Origin: Azoarcus sp031546845
GTDB taxonomy: Bacteria > Pseudomonadota > Gammaproteobacteria > Burkholderiales > Rhodocyclaceae
Reading direction: 5' to 3'
DNA length: 64,000 bases
Assembly: GCA_031546845.1 (NCBI GenBank)
Contig: JAVBJT010000014.1
Span: 179,876 to 243,875 of the forward strand
Below are positions 62,223 to 64,000 of this stretch, in pieces; the stretch's first letter is position 1; every line of letters starts with the position of its first letter. Both the position numbers and the translations under genes were made by a program. Below the pieces are notes generated by a model, which searched no databases, was not told the DNA's origin, and saw only the letters and a list, made by a program, of their open reading frames with translations.

Positions 62223-62690
62223 ATGTTTGGATGGCATGGTTCCGAGGATGGCGCGGTGGCATACCGCGCGTTGATGGAGGCGGTGGAGCGCGCGGACGAG
62301 TCCAGGGTCGCTTCGCTGCTGGCCGGTGGGGCCGACCCGAACGGGCAGGGGGTGGGCGATATCTCGGCCCTGATTCGCGCCGCCGACGAGGGACAGGCGA
62401 CCATCGCCATGCTGCTCGTCCGTGCGGGGGCCTGGGTCGATTACCAGGACGATACGGGGAATACACCCTTGAATTGCGCGGCGTCGAGTGGTTCGCCGGA
62501 GATCGTCCGCCTGCTGTTGGCGGCTGGTGCCGATATGAATGGCCGCAACCGGTTCGGTGTCACGCCGTCGGTTTATGCTGCCGACCACCCGGATGTCGCC
62601 CGTCTGCTCGCGCTTGCGGGAATGCGTGGGGAAAGCGCCCAATGCGCGAAACAGAAGGGGTGGCTGGCGAAATTGGCGGCTTGGGGGTGA
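62223..62690 (+). CDS. Ankyrin-repeat protein
   Basis: 155 residues with about three and a half ankyrin repeats: DESRVASLLAGGADPNGQ, GQATIAMLLVRAGAWVDYQD, GNTPLNCAASSGSPEIVRLL and FGVTPSVYAADHPDVARLL. The tail AKQKGWLAKLAAWG shares its pattern with its neighbours. It probably mediates protein contacts in the RNA-repair island. Confidence 0.88.
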   Translation: MFGWHGSEDGAVAYRALMEAVERADESRVASLLAGGADPNGQGVGDISALIRAADEGQATIAMLLVRAGAWVDYQDDTGNTPLNCAASSGSPEIVRLLLAAGADMNGRNRFGVTPSVYAADHPDVARLLALAGMRGESAQCAKQKGWLAKLAAWG

Positions 62691-62733
62691 CAGGCGTGAA
62701 GCACGCTGGATACAAGAATAGCGAGGTGTGATC

Positions 62734-63213
62734 GTGAAGAAATCGAAGAACGTCGTTCCCCTGGTCGAACCCGGCAATGTGCTGCGCCAGTTTTCGCAGC
62801 AGGAAGTGGCCGGGCTGGTCGAGCGGTGGCTGAAGGTTTTCGGCAAGAACAGGCAGGGCGTGCATGCCAGCCAATACATGTGGCATGTATTCAGCTACGA
62901 ACGCTACCCGAGCGTTTCCGGCGCGGAAGCCGAGCGTCTGTACGAACAGCAGGCGGCCGCCGAGTACATCGTGCTCTCGAACGAGCGCGACGAGGGCTTT
63001 GTGACCGACGCCAGACCGCAGCACTGTACGCTGCGCGACTATTACGTTTTTCCGGAAAATCTGGCGTGGACGATGGCTTTCACTCATGAAGACGGTTGGC
63101 TGGGGCCTTATTTCGCCCGTCACCCGCGATTCGACGAGTTGAACGCGGAAAATGCCGCCAGGATCAAGAAGGCGCGCGACATCGAGATGGCGCGGAGCAA
63201 GGGGTGGCTGTGA
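62734..63213 (+). CDS. Uncharacterised protein of the rtc operon (A)
   Basis: 159 residues from GTG 62734, 7 bases after a GAGG; a GTG at 62728 is also in frame. It contains a conserved-looking aromatic segment (ASQYMWHVFSYERYP) and DDYYVFPENLAWTMAFTHEDGWLGPYF-like sequence. It has no signal peptide or membrane helix. I do not recognise the family. It overlaps the next gene by 4 bases (GTGA) and ends in RSKGWL, like the ankyrin protein's tail. Confidence 0.75.
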   Translation: MKKSKNVVPLVEPGNVLRQFSQQEVAGLVERWLKVFGKNRQGVHASQYMWHVFSYERYPSVSGAEAERLYEQQAAAEYIVLSNERDEGFVTDARPQHCTLRDYYVFPENLAWTMAFTHEDGWLGPYFARHPRFDELNAENAARIKKARDIEMARSKGWL

Positions 63214-63689
63214 AGGCGGAAAGCGGGGAAGGGCGCGGGCCGATCCAGCCGGATACGGTAATCAGCCTGCAGCAGTGCGAGTGGCAAATCGTCGATGACG
63301 CCGCCTGGACGAAGGACTGGGTGGGGTTGTCGCGTGGTGACATCCATCGTGGCGGGCAGCCGTTCGGGCACTACGTCGCAGCGTGGTACCCGAATACGGA
63401 CAAGCCCATGAGCATGATCGTCACTCTATGCGACGACATGCTGAACGCCGTGCTCAGTATCGGCGTGCGTTGCCCGAGAGGCGCGCTGGCGTCGCTCGTG
63501 GCAGTGGAGCCCGAGGAGATTCCTTGGGAAAGCGATGGCCTGCTGTTCGGGCCGATGGCCCGTCCGGGCGAGTTCGACGTTCATTCCCGGGCGGGGGAGG
63601 CGCTTCTCGTGGCGCCGGAGATCGTTCTTTTGGACGCTTCGCTGCGCAAGTACATCTGCGAGCCCGAGCGCTCGATTACAGAGTCATGA
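63210..63689 (+). CDS. Uncharacterised protein of the rtc operon (B)
   Basis: 159 residues from GTG 63210, which overlaps the previous stop. It is soluble, with segments DTVISLQQCEWQIVDDAAW and HYVAAWYPNTDKPMSMIVTLCDDMLNAVLS. I do not recognise the family. Its stop overlaps the rtcB start (ATGA), so it is tightly coupled to the ligase. Confidence 0.75.
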   Translation: MKAESGEGRGPIQPDTVISLQQCEWQIVDDAAWTKDWVGLSRGDIHRGGQPFGHYVAAWYPNTDKPMSMIVTLCDDMLNAVLSIGVRCPRGALASLVAVEPEEIPWESDGLLFGPMARPGEFDVHSRAGEALLVAPEIVLLDASLRKYICEPERSITES

Positions 63690-64000
63690 AGATGGAAAAC
63701 AAAATGAATACCAAGAATATGGATAACGTGGATAACGGCAACATGGATCACAACATATTGGAAGTGGAAAACGGCAAGCCGATCAAGCTGTGGACGCGCG
63801 GTGTGCCGGTGGAGGACGCGGCGCGCGAGCAACTCGTCAACACGGCAAAAATGCCGTTCATCTACCGCCATCTGGCGGTGATGCCGGACGTGCATCTGGG
63901 CAAGGGTTCGACCATCGGCAGCGTCATCCCGACGCGCGGGGCGATCATTCCGGCGGCGGTCGGCGTCGATATCGGCTGCGGCATGATGGCCGCGCGCACG
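63686..64000 (+). CDS. rtcB: RNA-splicing ligase RtcB, 3' end cut by the window
   Basis: N-terminal 105 residues. From the MDHNILEVENG at 63743 on, the sequence follows RtcB: KLWTRGVPVE, NTAKMPFIYRHLAVMPDVHLGKGSTIGSV, then VGVDIGCGM with metal Asp and Cys. RtcB joins 2',3'-cyclic phosphate or 3'-phosphate RNA ends to 5'-OH using GTP and Mn. ATG 63686 overlaps the upstream stop; ATGs 63704 and 63743 are also in frame and 63743 best fits known family starts. Residues 1-19 are a low-complexity Met/Asn/Asp stretch. Confidence 0.95.
   Translation, partial: MKMENKMNTKNMDNVDNGNMDHNILEVENGKPIKLWTRGVPVEDAAREQLVNTAKMPFIYRHLAVMPDVHLGKGSTIGSVIPTRGAIIPAAVGVDIGCGMMAART

Noticed and set aside
60328..62466. 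712-residue open frame on the minus strand opposite slipin and zinc-ribbon genes
   Set aside because: Composition is Arg/His/Pro-rich antisense type; the plus strand has good ribosome sites and recognisable families.
1..64000. CRISPR array or cas genes
   Set aside because: No evenly spaced repeats were seen; the CARF-type domain belongs to RtcR, not to a CRISPR protein.

Overview
This window is high-GC, densely coded chromosomal DNA from a betaproteobacterium. The gene orders point to that class: dapA-bamC, rpoE-rseA-rseB-rseC-mucD divergent from nadB, and yceD-rpmF-plsX-fabHDG-acpP-fabF beside rluC and a divergent rne. Class I PHA synthase and a TgpA/DUF58/MoxR operon fit a Rhodocyclales-like organism, but the exact taxon is inference. 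I made no database comparison; all names come from motifs, lengths and context.

Layout. 1-14,100: envelope and housekeeping genes (envC end, ctpA, moeB, nif3, an anchored HtrA protease, mltB-tgpA-DUF58-moxR, a histone-deacetylase-like hydrolase, dapA-bamC). 14,100-19,200: the sigma-E envelope stress operon, read leftward. 19,300-31,200: nadB, then the fatty-acid operon with a strong internal terminator after rpmF, then maf, sppA, a Rieske protein, a HAD phosphatase and rluC. 31,200-34,560: rne, with a leader that holds four consecutive hairpins. 34,700-40,300: HNH protein, a vitamin-transporter-like gene, rapZ, an MBL hydrolase, two DUF1289 genes and a LOG-family protein. 40,300-43,750: an acyl-CoA dehydrogenase/thiolase/thioesterase operon behind a MerR-family regulator and a perfect 16-bp operator palindrome. 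43,870-46,860: MBL hydrolase and phaC. 46,880-54,080: DUF2339 protein with an internal duplication, DUF3999, PhyH-like, PIN and MmcQ/YjbR genes.

54,100-56,700 looks acquired: a frameshifted ISAs1-type transposase remnant, then a Tat-signal transglutaminase-like protein overlapping MerT-like and MerP-like genes, with no merR or merA.

The most interesting part is 57,700-64,000. rtcR, the sigma-54 activator of RNA repair, is divergent from a GG-N10-GC promoter. That promoter reads through a structured leader, a tRNA-like RNA with a long variable arm, and a well-formed tRNA fold with anticodon AAU and no encoded CCA. It then reads slipin, a zinc-ribbon protein, an ankyrin protein, two unrecognised proteins and rtcB, which is cut by the window end. 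Overlapping start and stop codons near the end suggest a single transcript. The layout suggests an RNA-damage response whose own transcript carries tRNA-shaped RNAs, perhaps as sensor, substrate or decoy for RtcR/RtcB; that role is inference.
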